From: JAXGQD01 sp040766665
GTDB lineage: Bacteria > Bacillota > Clostridia > Saccharofermentanales > Fastidiosipilaceae
DNA length: 64,000 nt
Assembly (NCBI GenBank): GCA_040766665.1
Contig: JAXGQD010000006.1
Coordinates: 1 to 64,000 of the forward strand
Direction of reading: 5' to 3'
Part shown: one piece after another, positions 49,549 to 58,351 of the stretch
Position numbering within the stretch: the stretch's first letter is position 1
Layout: the number at the start of each line of letters is the position of its first letter
Translations under genes and position numbers: made by a program
Notes under the pieces: generated by a model
Database searches by the model: none
The model's input: only the letters and a program-made list of their open reading frames with translations
What the model was told of the DNA's origin: nothing

Positions 49549-50664
49549 ATGAAAAAGAATCTTACGCTAAAAATTGTGGCTTTGTTCTGTGCCTCGATCC
49601 TCATCGGATCCACTGCCGTCGCCTGTGCGAGTGGCAACAGTAAAGTGGGCCAGGAAACCATGAGTACAACGGCTGCCATGTACCCGAACGAAGCGGCACC
49701 AGGAGCTAACGGCGGCGTCCCTAATCTGGATTATCAGACGACCGACAGCATCGAGCCCATGCCGACGGTCACAGGACAGGGCAATGAGCCGATCGCCGTG
49801 GCACCCCCCGATACCATCAGAAAAATTATCAGCACCGTTAACACGGATTTGATTGTTGCGGATGTCCAGGAAGTCGTGGCAAAACTCAAGCTCGCGACTG
49901 AACAAATGGGCGGCTACATCTCCCGTGCTTCGGTCTACGAAAGCAACGGCTACTACTACGCCGATATCAGCCTGCGCATCCCTTCGGAAAAAGTGGAAGG
50001 CTTTACCACCGGTCTCTCGGACTATGGCAAAATAACCCGCTCCGAAACCAGCACCGACGACGTGACGGACTCTTACTACGACATCGCCGCCCGACTGAAA
50101 AACGCCCAACAGCAGGAAGCCAAGTTGGTTGAAATTATGGACAAAGCCAACACGGTTGAAGATATGCTGCGTGTGCGCGATGAGCTGGACGCGGTACAAG
50201 AAAGAATCGAACAATTCCAAGGCAAGCTGCAGATGTGGGATCAGCTAACCGCTTACTCCACTGTGAACTTGAACATCACCGCTGAGGAGCGCTTTACCGC
50301 GAACGATGATCCCGGCGTCAAGCCCATGGGTTTGGCTGCACTCTGGGAGAGCATTAAAAACGGTTTCAGCAACTCCTTGACCGGTATCGCCAACTTCTTC
50401 AGCGGACTGCTGATAGGCCTATCCTATGTGCTGATTCCCTTGTTGCTTGTGGCGCTTTTTGCCCTGATTATCTTCCTCATCGTGAGAACCATTCTTAAGA
50501 AGCAGGCAAAAAAGAGAGCCGCACAGCTGAAAAATACCCCGGCTTACCCCACGCAATACTACGGCGTTCCGCAAGAGCAAAACTCGGTCCAGCCGACGGA
50601 AGAACCGCTTAACACCGCCCTCGAAGCAGAGAAGAAGACGAATGAGGATGTGTTGAAGCAGTAA
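49549..50664 (+). CDS. DUF4349 lipoprotein
   Basis: About 371 aa. The signal peptide ends in a lipobox-like VAC with Cys26 as the likely lipid site. Residues about 85-265 are the DUF4349 domain (IISTVNTDLIVADVQEVVAK, the strand pair around SLRIPSEKVEGF, then a coiled coil RDELDAVQERIEQFQGKLQ). A membrane helix near residues 295-325 (LSYVLIPLLLVALFALIIFL) follows, with a basic stop-transfer and polar cytoplasmic tail. The start has GGAGG 7 bases upstream. Function of the family is unknown. Confidence 0.88.
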   Translation: MKKNLTLKIVALFCASILIGSTAVACASGNSKVGQETMSTTAAMYPNEAAPGANGGVPNLDYQTTDSIEPMPTVTGQGNEPIAVAPPDTIRKIISTVNTDLIVADVQEVVAKLKLATEQMGGYISRASVYESNGYYYADISLRIPSEKVEGFTTGLSDYGKITRSETSTDDVTDSYYDIAARLKNAQQQEAKLVEIMDKANTVEDMLRVRDELDAVQERIEQFQGKLQMWDQLTAYSTVNLNITAEERFTANDDPGVKPMGLAALWESIKNGFSNSLTGIANFFSGLLIGLSYVLIPLLLVALFALIIFLIVRTILKKQAKKRAAQLKNTPAYPTQYYGVPQEQNSVQPTEEPLNTALEAEKKTNEDVLKQ

Positions 50665-50784
50665 GCTTTTGCCGAAAAAATTTGAAAAACAGCCCTCAAA
50701 ACAGGTTTAGAAAATTAAAATCACTTAACAATCGCGCTAAGGCGCTAAATGAAATCGAATTGCAACCAAAAGTCTCCTTATATA

Positions 50785-50817
50785 CGCTATGATGGTCGGT
50801 GACGTACCATCGTAGCG
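50785..50817. promoter_or_regulatory. Hairpin just before the serine hydrolase ribosome binding site
   Basis: Twelve-base arms CGCTATGATGGT (50785-50796) and ACCATCGTAGCG (50806-50817) with one wobble pair and a 9-base loop. AAGGAG begins immediately after at 50818, then ATTTTTT. It could act as an attenuator, or as a weak terminator of the preceding gene. Confidence 0.5.
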
Positions 50818-50835
50818 AAGGAGATTTTTTGGTAG

Positions 50836-51801
50836 ATGACGGTGCTGCAGGAGCTGTTCAAGGATTATTGTTCCGCCATTGAAGCTGAAGCTTTGCCTGC
50901 TTATGCCCTGACTTTGGAAAATCTCGCGGGGGAGCGACACCACAAGGCTTGGCGCAGCTCGGACCCCTGTCCGCTGTATTCCGCGACAAAGACGATTACA
51001 TCGCTGGCTGTGGGTTTTACCCAGGCTGAGGGACTCTTGCAACTCGATGATAAGGTGCTGCAATATTTCCCTGAATACGAGGACGAGGCTGAAGCAGGCA
51101 ATGAGCAAATCAGCATCCGCCAGCTGCTCACGATGAGCTCGGGGCACCGCTGTTTTCTGTATGGCAAAGGTGACCGCCGCATGCATGAGGAGGATTGGGC
51201 ACGGCTCTTTTTTCAGCTACCCTTGCGTGACGAGCCGGGAAAACGCTTCTTTTACTCCAATTCCGATGTGTATCTGGGTGGCAGAATCGTGGAAAAACTG
51301 AGCGGCCAAAGCTTGCGTGAGTATTTGATGCCCAGGCTGTTTTTGCCTTTAGACATCATCAACCCGCTTTGGGGGACCTGTCCGCGCGGCCACAACAACG
51401 GGGCTTCGAAGCTTTTTCTGGAGCCCAAGGAGTTCGCGCTATTGGGACATTTGCTTTTGCATGAGGGCCAGTACGAAGGGCAGGACCTGCTACCCAAGCA
51501 ATACTTCGAGGCGGCGCGCTCCAAACAAATCGAGAGTGCGAGTATCACGTCGTTTAGGAGCATGGCGGAAGAAGAGCAGGCGCAGATGCGCCAGGGTTAT
51601 GGCTACTGGATTTGGCTGGGCCAGGCGGGGAGCTTCCGCGCGGACGGCAAGTACGGGCAGTTCCTAGCAGTTTATCCGGAGGCGGGTGTGGTTTTGAGTT
51701 TGATGGCGCATGAAGAGCGCAAACCTTACCGCTTTATCCTACTTTTTGAGTCGCTTTTGGAGCGTTTAGGCTTGGCAAAATCCGGCGAAAACCAGGCTTA
51801 G
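50836..51801 (+). CDS. Serine hydrolase of the beta-lactamase/DD-peptidase fold
   Basis: About 321 aa. Ser49-Ala-Thr-Lys52 is the SxxK motif and Tyr140-Ser-Asn142 the YxN motif of the class C/esterase-type family (PF00144). No signal peptide is seen, so it is probably a cytoplasmic esterase or peptidase rather than a secreted beta-lactamase. An in-frame stop directly precedes the ATG, so the start cannot be earlier; AAGGAG is a rather long 12 bases upstream. It is a stand-alone gene. Confidence 0.88.
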   Translation: MTVLQELFKDYCSAIEAEALPAYALTLENLAGERHHKAWRSSDPCPLYSATKTITSLAVGFTQAEGLLQLDDKVLQYFPEYEDEAEAGNEQISIRQLLTMSSGHRCFLYGKGDRRMHEEDWARLFFQLPLRDEPGKRFFYSNSDVYLGGRIVEKLSGQSLREYLMPRLFLPLDIINPLWGTCPRGHNNGASKLFLEPKEFALLGHLLLHEGQYEGQDLLPKQYFEAARSKQIESASITSFRSMAEEEQAQMRQGYGYWIWLGQAGSFRADGKYGQFLAVYPEAGVVLSLMAHEERKPYRFILLFESLLERLGLAKSGENQA

Positions 51802-51889
51802 GCGGGTGTTTTGCCATGAATAATAAAAAAACAGAATGATTTTGCAGTAATCAAAATTAAATTGATTGCTAAGCAACAAAAGGAATTGC

Positions 51890-51952
51890 TAGAATAAGCT
51901 CTGCATTTGGGCCTTGCCCAATGCCGGAACATTGAAAAAACAGCTTATTCTA
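51890..51952. promoter_or_regulatory. 63-base two-stem hairpin upstream of small membrane protein
   Basis: Perfect 11-bp arms TAGAATAAGCT (51890-51900) and AGCTTATTCTA (51942-51952) enclose a second hairpin GCATTTGGGC / GCCCAATGC. It ends 34 bp before the start of the next gene. It could be a 5' leader structure or a terminator region for the serine hydrolase gene; it lacks a T run. Confidence 0.5.
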
Positions 51953-51986
51953 CCGGACATCTTGCGAAAACATTTAGGGGGTAGTC

Positions 51987-52427
51987 ATGAGTACATGTAA
52001 GCATCAGATTAGACCGACGGCGATGGAAATCCTGAGCCTGCAGGCGGCTTTTTACTGTGAAAACTGTGACAAGTTCGTTGAACCGATGCGTCCCTGGCGA
52101 ACGATAAGGGCACTGATTAATGCCTTTTGCCTCATTGCCATCTTGTATGCGGCTTTCAGCAAGCTGCAAGGGACTTTGCAAGCCTTAGGCTGGATGATCG
52201 GCATCATCCTCGCAGCGCTGCTTCTGTTTTTCGCTCTCAACTATCTGATTCTGACCAAAGCGCCTCTGGAAGAAGCCAGGGCGGATGTAAATCCTGACTA
52301 TAACACCGAGTATGACGATACGGATGACGACATTGCTGCGGATCAGATTGAAGATATCGAGGCTGAGGATCAGGACCTGAAGTTTGAGAGTTTCGATCAC
52401 GATAGCGACTGGATGAAAAAATCCTAA
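51987..52427 (+). CDS. Small membrane protein with Cys cluster and acidic tail
   Basis: About 146 aa. The N-terminus has CKH and CENC (residues 4 and about 24-27), a possible zinc site. Two membrane helices follow (ALINAFCLIAILYAAFS and LGWMIGIILAALLLFFALNY), then an acidic tail with DYNTEYDDTDDD. AGGGGG precedes the start. No family recognised. The Asp/Tyr tail recalls two other proteins near 57-64 kb. Confidence 0.75.
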   Translation: MSTCKHQIRPTAMEILSLQAAFYCENCDKFVEPMRPWRTIRALINAFCLIAILYAAFSKLQGTLQALGWMIGIILAALLLFFALNYLILTKAPLEEARADVNPDYNTEYDDTDDDIAADQIEDIEAEDQDLKFESFDHDSDWMKKS

Positions 52428-52531
52428 ACCAGCTGAAAAGCTGTCAATCAAAAACTTACTGAACCGGCAAAGTCACGCGAGGCTTTTGCCAATAAACTGC
52501 AGGCGTGAAAAGGCCTGTTAACGGAGGAAAC

Positions 52532-53875
52532 ATGAACGCAAAAGAATACTTGCAAGAAATCAAGTTAGATCTTGAACGCAAAAACGGCCACCAAGCGGAG
52601 TTTCTGCAAGCGGCGACGGAAGTTTTGGGCACTCTCGAACCTGTTTTCGAGGCGCATCCCGAATTCATCGAAGCCAATATCATGGGACGTATGGTCGAGC
52701 CTGAGCGTACCATCGAATTTCGCATTCCCTGGGTCGACGACAAGGGCAAAGTACAGGTCAACCGCGGCTACCGTATCCAGTACAACTCCGCCATCGGACC
52801 CTACAAAGGCGGCATGCGTCTGCATCCTTCCGTTACCCAATCGGTCATAAAATTTTTGGGTTTCGAGCAGGTTTTCAAAAACGCCCTGACGACCCTCCCT
52901 ATGGGTGGCGGCAAAGGCGGTTCGGACTTCGATCCCAAAGGCAAAAGCAACAACGAAGTGATGCGTTTTTGTCAGTCTCTGATGACTGAGCTGTATCGCC
53001 ACATCGGCCAGTTTACTGACGTGCCCGCCGGCGACATCGGTGTGGGTGCCCGCGAGATTGGTTACCTCTATGGCCAATACAAACGTCTGACCAACCGCTT
53101 TGAAGGCGTTTTGACCGGTAAAGGCCGCAGTTACGGCGGTTCTTTGGCGCGTCCCGAAGCGACCGGTTTCGGTCTCTGCTATTTTGTCGAGAAAATGCTG
53201 GCACATAAGGGCACTTCTTTTGAGGGCAAAACCGTCTGCATTTCCGGCTCCGGTAACGTGGCGTATTTTGCCGCCAGAAAAGCGACTGAGCTGGGGGCTA
53301 AAGTGGTCACGCTCTCCGACTCAAACGGCTACATCGTCGATCTGAACGGTGTCAATTTGGATGTCGTCAATGAGATCAAAAACGTGCGTCGTGGTCGTAT
53401 CTCCGAATACGTGGAAGAGGTCACGGATGCGCAGTATTTCGAAGGTACCGGTGTATGGTCCGTTGCCTGTGACATCGCCCTGCCTTGTGCAACGCAAAAC
53501 GAACTGCATCTCGAAGACGCCAAAAACCTGGTCGCCAACGGCTGCAAGTTTGTCGGCGAGGGCGCCAACATGCCCACGACGCTCGATGCAACCGAATACC
53601 TCATGGAAAACGGCGTCTTCTTTGCTCCGGGCAAAGCAGCCAATGCCGGTGGTGTGGCGGTTTCCGGTCTGGAAATGAGCCAAAACTCGCTGCGCTTGTC
53701 CTGGACCTTTGAAGAAGTCGATGCCCGCCTCAAAGTCATCATGAGCGACATCTTTGAAAATGCTCTCAGTGCAGCGCAAAACTACGAGCAAGGCGAGAAC
53801 CTGGTCGCCGGTGCGAACATCGCCGGTTTCCTCAAAGTCGCCGAAGCGATGCTGGCTCAAGGCGTGGCCTACTAA
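52532..53875 (+). CDS. gdhA: Glutamate dehydrogenase (hexameric, likely NADP-specific)
   Basis: About 447 aa, the usual length for bacterial GdhA. Substrate-site blocks are YNSAIGPYKGGMRLHPSV and LPMGGGKGGSDFDPKGKS (catalytic Lys in GGGKGG) with PAGDIGVGAREIGYLYGQYK. The Rossmann motif is ISGSGNVAYFAARKA, and the C-terminus has GKAANAGGVAVSGLEMSQNS. It interconverts 2-oxoglutarate plus ammonium and glutamate. Start ATG 52532 has GGAGG 5 bases upstream; a longer frame adds nine unlikely residues. A strong terminator follows, so it is monocistronic. Confidence 0.97.
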   Translation: MNAKEYLQEIKLDLERKNGHQAEFLQAATEVLGTLEPVFEAHPEFIEANIMGRMVEPERTIEFRIPWVDDKGKVQVNRGYRIQYNSAIGPYKGGMRLHPSVTQSVIKFLGFEQVFKNALTTLPMGGGKGGSDFDPKGKSNNEVMRFCQSLMTELYRHIGQFTDVPAGDIGVGAREIGYLYGQYKRLTNRFEGVLTGKGRSYGGSLARPEATGFGLCYFVEKMLAHKGTSFEGKTVCISGSGNVAYFAARKATELGAKVVTLSDSNGYIVDLNGVNLDVVNEIKNVRRGRISEYVEEVTDAQYFEGTGVWSVACDIALPCATQNELHLEDAKNLVANGCKFVGEGANMPTTLDATEYLMENGVFFAPGKAANAGGVAVSGLEMSQNSLRLSWTFEEVDARLKVIMSDIFENALSAAQNYEQGENLVAGANIAGFLKVAEAMLAQGVAY

Positions 53876-53921
53876 GCTATAGCTGATAAGCCATAGCAGA
53901 TTTTAGTTGAGCAGAAATAGT

Positions 53922-53957
53922 GAGCGGAGTTTGGCTGTGCGCCAGACTCCGCTTTTT
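53922..53957 (+). terminator. Terminator of gdhA
   Basis: Stem GCGGAGT (53924-53930) and ACTCCGC (53946-53952) with inner GGC/GCC pairing, followed by TTTTT. Confidence 0.85.
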
Positions 53958-53961
53958 AAAA

Positions 53962-54064
53962 GTCGCGTTGCCTGGGCGGCGGCGACTCCGCTTCGGATCG
54001 GTCGCATTGCCTGGATGGCGGCGACACCGCTCTGAATCAGTCGCGGTGCTTGGGCGGTTGCGAC
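53962..54064. repeat. Three 25-bp hairpins, exact 39-bp period
   Basis: GTCGC...GCGAC units at 53962-53986, 54001-54025 and 54040-54064, separated by two 14-bp spacers (TCCGCTTCGGATCG and ACCGCTCTGAATCA). Confidence 0.85.
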
Positions 54065-54106
54065 ACCTACTAAACCCAAGCGAATCATTGAATCACGTAG
54101 AATTTC

Positions 54107-54311
54107 GGCAAAATTTCCGCTAATCCAAGCCGAACCCTCTTCAAAAGCTCAAAAGACAAGTCGGATGCCAAAATTGCCGTAGCTTTTTCCGCTAATCCAT
54201 GCGGCCGCGAAATTATATTTGGATTTGCGTAAAAAGTGTCGCGAAATCCCAAAAGCGACGTATGAGAAGCCCAAAAATCGCGACTCGAATTGGATTAGCG
54301 CAATTTTTGCC
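54107..54311. repeat. 205-bp MITE-like element
   Basis: Near-perfect 22-bp terminal inverted repeats: left begins GGCAAAATTTCCGCTAATCC (54107), right ends GGATTAGCGCAATTTTTGCC (54311). An internal CCGCTAATCCA copy lies near 54190-54201. No coding frame. It sits between gdhA and the 3' end of nadE. Confidence 0.75.
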
Positions 54312-54369
54312 ACAAGCCCTCCGACACCAAGTCTTTACTGCCGAAATGAGGCCTATTTTTTCGAGCAGA

Positions 54370-56421
54370 CTAGCCCTCCTGCAATTTAGCAATGGCGTCG
54401 CGCCAGACGGTGGCTGAGGCATCGCTGGGCATGCGCCAACTGCCGCGCGGCGAAAGCGCCACCGCACCGACTTGTGGGCCATCCGGCATACAGGAGCGCT
54501 TGAATTGCTGACTGAAGAAGCGGCGGTAAAAGGTATCTAACCATTTCAGAATGGTTGTGTCGTCAAAAACCGGTACAGCCAGTGAGGGATCACTGAGTGA
54601 TTCGGCAAGCGGGCGTTGAGCCTCGGCACCAAAGGCAAGTTTGGCCAGAGCGAAAATTTTCTTGGGGCCATAGCCGTGGCGCAGCAGGGCATTGAGGAAA
54701 AAATCGTGCAAAATATAAGGCCCGGTGCTGTCTTCTGTGAGTTGGGCGATTTTGCCATCCTTATCAGGGGGCAGTAGCTCAGGAGAAATCGGAGTTGCCA
54801 GAATATCGCGCAAAACAGCGGCGGTATTTTGCATGACTGAATCTTCTGAAACTTCGAAGAGGCTGGCTTGATAGGCGACAAGATGGCGTACCAAGGTTTT
54901 GGGCACGGAAGCGTTGACGCCGTACATCGACATGTGATCGCCATTATAGGTGCACCATCCCAAAGCCAGCTCACTCAAATCTCCGGTTCCGACGACCAGG
55001 CCACCGACTTTGTTGGCGTAGTCCATCAGAATCTGCGTGCGCTCGCGCGCCTGACTGTTCTCATAACTGGTGTCGTGGATGGCGGGGTCGTGACCGATAT
55101 CTTTAAAGTGTTGTTCGACGGCCGGGACGATCGAGATTTCTTTGTAAGTCAGACCGAAGAGCTGCATCAGTTTCACAGCATTGTTGTAGGTGCGATCTGT
55201 CGTGCCATAACCCGGTAACGTGAGCGCGTGAATATTAGAGAGCGGCCAGTTCAGGAGTTGATAAGCACGCACAACGACTAATAGAGCCAGCGTGGAATCC
55301 AATCCGCCTGAGATGCCCAAGACAGCATGCTTGATGCCGGTGTGCTCGAGCCTTTTGGCTAAGCCGTAGGTCTGGATTCGCAGCACTTGGTCGGTTTGGG
55401 TGTCGCGTTGGAGCGGGTTTTGAGGGACAAAGGGGAGAGGATTGACGGAGCGCTCTTGTAGTAGTTTGGTCATATCCGGGCGAAAGCTCTCCTGCAGTGT
55501 AATCTGAGGGTAAAGAGGGGGGGCGTCTTGCGAGAAACCCACGTTGCGCTGACGCTCGGCATTAAGGAGCTGCAGGTCAACGACGGCTGTAGTCAGAGCG
55601 GGGGCTTCGTGTAGGGCAGGGCGTTCGGCGAGGATTTTTCCATTCTCTGCTAGTAAACAATGACCGCCAAAAACGAGGTCGGTGGTGGATTCATCAGGAC
55701 CAGCCGCAGCATAAATGTAGGCGCAGTTGAGACGGGCGCTCTGCTGGCTGATGAGCTGTTGACGATATTGCGCTTTGGCGACCAGCTCGTTACTGGCCGA
55801 AAGATTAAAGATGAGCTGAGCACCGGCTAGGGCCAACTGCGTCGAGGGGGGAGCGGGCATCCAGAGGTCTTCGCAGATTTCGATACCGATGGCAAAAGTC
55901 TGACTTGCGCCCGGAGCACCGAGGCGGCAGTGGATGAGGGTTTTGCCAAAAGGAAAATCCTGATCGCCCAAAGTAAGGGTACTGACGGTGTGTGAAAGCT
56001 CGGAACGCTGTGCCGGAGCAGCTGAGAACCAGCGCGTTTCGTAGAATTCATGGTGTCGTGGCAAAAAACTCTTCGGAACGGCAGCTAGGATAAAACCATT
56101 GCGAATGGCCAGGGCACAGTTATAGAGGCGTGACTTGTAAACCAGCGGTGCACCCAACAACAGCAACATTCCCGGCCAGTTGACAGAGGCCTCGGCCAGA
56201 CGCAAGAGCGCGGCATCGGAGGCTTCCTGCAGGCTGCTTTGCCCGAAAAGGTCGGCGCAGGTGTAGCCTGTCAGTGCGAGCTCGGGAAAGCAGAGCACAT
56301 TGACATCCGCCTGATGCGCTTCCTCACACAGATGCATGATTTCCGTACTGTTTTTCTGCGGATCCGCGACGACCAATTTCGGCACGGCTGTGGCTATTTT
56401 TAGCAGTCCCCAATCTTCCAT
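54370..56421 (-). CDS. nadE: Glutamine-dependent NAD+ synthetase
   Basis: About 683 aa with two domains. The N-terminal nitrilase-type glutaminase has the triad Glu47 (FPELALTGY), Lys117 (VPKSFLP) and Cys183 (IEICEDLW). The C-terminal synthetase has the PP-loop SGGLDST (371-377), GTGDLSELALGWCTYNGDH and SVPKTLV. It amidates nicotinic acid adenine dinucleotide to NAD+ with ATP and glutamine. ATG 56421 is preferred over the first ATG two codons earlier because GAGG then sits 7 bases upstream. It is divergent from the AIM24 gene. Confidence 0.96.
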   Translation of the reverse strand: MEDWGLLKIATAVPKLVVADPQKNSTEIMHLCEEAHQADVNVLCFPELALTGYTCADLFGQSSLQEASDAALLRLAEASVNWPGMLLLLGAPLVYKSRLYNCALAIRNGFILAAVPKSFLPRHHEFYETRWFSAAPAQRSELSHTVSTLTLGDQDFPFGKTLIHCRLGAPGASQTFAIGIEICEDLWMPAPPSTQLALAGAQLIFNLSASNELVAKAQYRQQLISQQSARLNCAYIYAAAGPDESTTDLVFGGHCLLAENGKILAERPALHEAPALTTAVVDLQLLNAERQRNVGFSQDAPPLYPQITLQESFRPDMTKLLQERSVNPLPFVPQNPLQRDTQTDQVLRIQTYGLAKRLEHTGIKHAVLGISGGLDSTLALLVVVRAYQLLNWPLSNIHALTLPGYGTTDRTYNNAVKLMQLFGLTYKEISIVPAVEQHFKDIGHDPAIHDTSYENSQARERTQILMDYANKVGGLVVGTGDLSELALGWCTYNGDHMSMYGVNASVPKTLVRHLVAYQASLFEVSEDSVMQNTAAVLRDILATPISPELLPPDKDGKIAQLTEDSTGPYILHDFFLNALLRHGYGPKKIFALAKLAFGAEAQRPLAESLSDPSLAVPVFDDTTILKWLDTFYRRFFSQQFKRSCMPDGPQVGAVALSPRGSWRMPSDASATVWRDAIAKLQEG

Positions 56422-56567
56422 TTTCATACCTCAATTGCTGTAAAAGTTGATATTAAGGAAAAATTAATCATTGCTTATGCTAATAGTTTACAACAATAAT
56501 GCTAAAATCGAGCGTGTATAGGAAAACGCTTCGGCAAAATCAAACCCAAGCACAGAAAGGATTAACT

Positions 56568-57236
56568 ATGCAGTACCAAATTATCGGAACCCCACTACCT
56601 GTCGTCCAATGTGACCTTTTGGCCGGTGAGACCATGGTGACCGAAGGCGGCGGTATGTCCTGGATGTCCCCCAATATGAGAATGGAGACAAAGGCGGGCG
56701 GCGTAGGCAAAGCCCTCGGCCGTATGTTCTCGGGTGAGAGTATGTTCCTCAACTACTACACCGCGCAGGGCGGACCGGGCATGATTGCCTTTTCCTCCAG
56801 TTTACCCGGCTCCATCAAACCCGTCCAAATTACACCGGGTGCTGGCATCATTTGCCAAAAAACGGCATTCCTCGCATGTGAAACGGGTGTGGAACTGAGC
56901 ATTCATTTCAGAAAAAGACTGGGCGCCGGCCTCTTCGGTGGTGAAGGCTTTATCATGCAGCGCCTGAGTGGACAGGGTTTGGCTTTTATCGAAATCGATG
57001 GGCACGCGGTTGAGTATAATCTCGCCCCCGGTCAGCAAATGGTGATAGACACCGGCTATCTAGCCATGATGGATGAATCCGTATCAATGGACGTTGTGAC
57101 TGTGCCCGGTGCAAAGAATATTCTGCTGGGTGGTGAGGGACTCTTCAATACAGTCGTCACAGGCCCCGGTCGTATTGTTTTGCAAACACAACCTTTGATA
57201 AAACTTGCCCAGATTTTTGTGCCCGGCACCAAATAG
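56568..57236 (+). CDS. AIM24-family protein (TIGR00266-like)
   Basis: About 222 aa beta-rich protein. MQYQIIGTPLPVVQCDLLAG, the GGGMSWMSPNMRMETKAGGV block, FLNYYTAQGGPGMIAFSS, and the Gly-rich LGGEGLFNTVVTGPGRIVLQ are typical of the AIM24 family. Start ATG 56568 follows AAAGGA; a longer frame adds 23 residues without family similarity. It has no membrane helix. Biochemical function is unknown. Confidence 0.9.
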   Translation: MQYQIIGTPLPVVQCDLLAGETMVTEGGGMSWMSPNMRMETKAGGVGKALGRMFSGESMFLNYYTAQGGPGMIAFSSSLPGSIKPVQITPGAGIICQKTAFLACETGVELSIHFRKRLGAGLFGGEGFIMQRLSGQGLAFIEIDGHAVEYNLAPGQQMVIDTGYLAMMDESVSMDVVTVPGAKNILLGGEGLFNTVVTGPGRIVLQTQPLIKLAQIFVPGTK

Positions 57237-57273
57237 CGCACTGCGATTTTTCGTTGCTTTTTTACATTAAAAA

Positions 57274-57306
57274 CTGTCCCTTACATCCTGCGGGTGTAGG
57301 GGACAG
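57274..57306. terminator. Bidirectional terminator between AIM24 and DUF2202 genes
   Basis: Imperfect 15-bp stem from CTGTCCCTTACATCC (57274) to GGGTGTAGGGGACAG (57306). On the minus strand it is followed by TTTTTAATG, fitting the end of the convergent ferritin-like lipoprotein gene. Confidence 0.75.
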
Positions 57307-57353
57307 TATTGTGTTGGGGTTTTCTCGTCAGGATTTGTGGGTTTGGGTCGCAG

Positions 57354-58199
57354 TTATAGGCGACGCTTGAAGGCAGCCAAATGTTTTTGAGAGGCAGCCT
57401 CGAGTTTTTCGATGACGTCGATAAAGCTTTGGGGGAGATTGGGCTGTAGGAGGAATTTTTGGTACATATCGATGTTGAGAATTTCAGCGTCGACACCGGC
57501 TTGGTATGCTTCATTTAAAGTGCCAGGAAAAGGGCTTGTGTCCGGGACATAGTCGGGTAGGGGGACGTTAAATTCTTCAAAAAGGGGCAAAGCCAGCTCG
57601 ATATGGGTCTCTTCGGAAGCCTTGATATTGACGAAAGGACGCGTCTCGCCAAAGGCATTCATAACACTGATATAGGTGTCTCTCGCCAGGTATTCATCTT
57701 CGAGGGTATAGGTAATCATTTCAGCCAATTCCAAATCGTCATCGGCGAGTGCGGCTTCAGCTCCTCTCAAACCGCTGTCGTTAGCGGGGGCGATTTGAGT
57801 TTCTGCATAATCGCTGTCTTTTTGGGTTTCCGAGCTGTCATAATCGCTCGTGTCATTTCCGTACGCGTCGTCTGCATCGTCCGTGACATATGTGCTTTCG
57901 CTGGCTTTGGGGCTGGCAGAACTGATGATGGCCTCTTCCGTACTCACTGCTGTTGTAGTCGTTGTGATGCTCGCCTCTGTGGCTTTACTTTCTGCGGAAC
58001 TGACCGCGGCAGTTGTCTGCACTGCGGACGTGGCGGGATTAGTGATTTCTTGCGTAGTTTCGCTTTGCGTTTGAACTGCGCTGCTTGTAGCATTCTGAGC
58101 GGGGCTCGCAGTTGCTGCCGGTGCGCAGGCTGCTAGTGCCATGGCCAATAACAGACTCGATAGCATTATTGATATACTGCGTTTCAGTAAATGTTTCAT
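57354..58199 (-). CDS. DUF2202 ferritin-like lipoprotein
   Basis: About 281 aa. A signal peptide with lipobox ALAAC (Cys25) is followed by a Thr/Ser/Ala linker to about residue 105, then an Asp/Ser/Tyr patch (TSDYDSSETQ, DSDYAETQ). The C-terminal 140 residues are a four-helix DUF2202 domain with carboxylate-rich helices LEDEYLARDTY, SEETHIELAL, AEILNIDMY and QKHLAAFKRR. These are compatible with a di-iron site. It is probably surface-exposed and tethered to the membrane. It has its own terminator and lies next to cytoplasmic ferritin but is transcribed separately. Confidence 0.88.
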   Translation of the reverse strand: MKHLLKRSISIMLSSLLLAMALAACAPAATASPAQNATSSAVQTQSETTQEITNPATSAVQTTAAVSSAESKATEASITTTTTAVSTEEAIISSASPKASESTYVTDDADDAYGNDTSDYDSSETQKDSDYAETQIAPANDSGLRGAEAALADDDLELAEMITYTLEDEYLARDTYISVMNAFGETRPFVNIKASEETHIELALPLFEEFNVPLPDYVPDTSPFPGTLNEAYQAGVDAEILNIDMYQKFLLQPNLPQSFIDVIEKLEAASQKHLAAFKRRL

Positions 58200-58351
58200 A
58201 AGGTTCTCCTCTCGTGTTGGCGGCGTGTTTGCATGTTTGCCGGCTTATACTACCAATACGAATGAGCGTGGCCAAACCTTGCACTGTCTCTAACGCTCTC
58301 GTGGTTTCTGTGTTTTGCAGCTGGCTGCAGCTCGTACGGGGAGGGAGGCGG

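Noticed and set aside
49567..50220. 217-aa frame antisense to the DUF4349 gene
   Set aside because: Shadow of a GC-rich gene; the sense strand has a signal peptide, domain match and ribosome binding site.
52565..53206. 213-aa frame antisense to gdhA
   Set aside because: Shadow frame; the opposite strand is a clear full-length GdhA.
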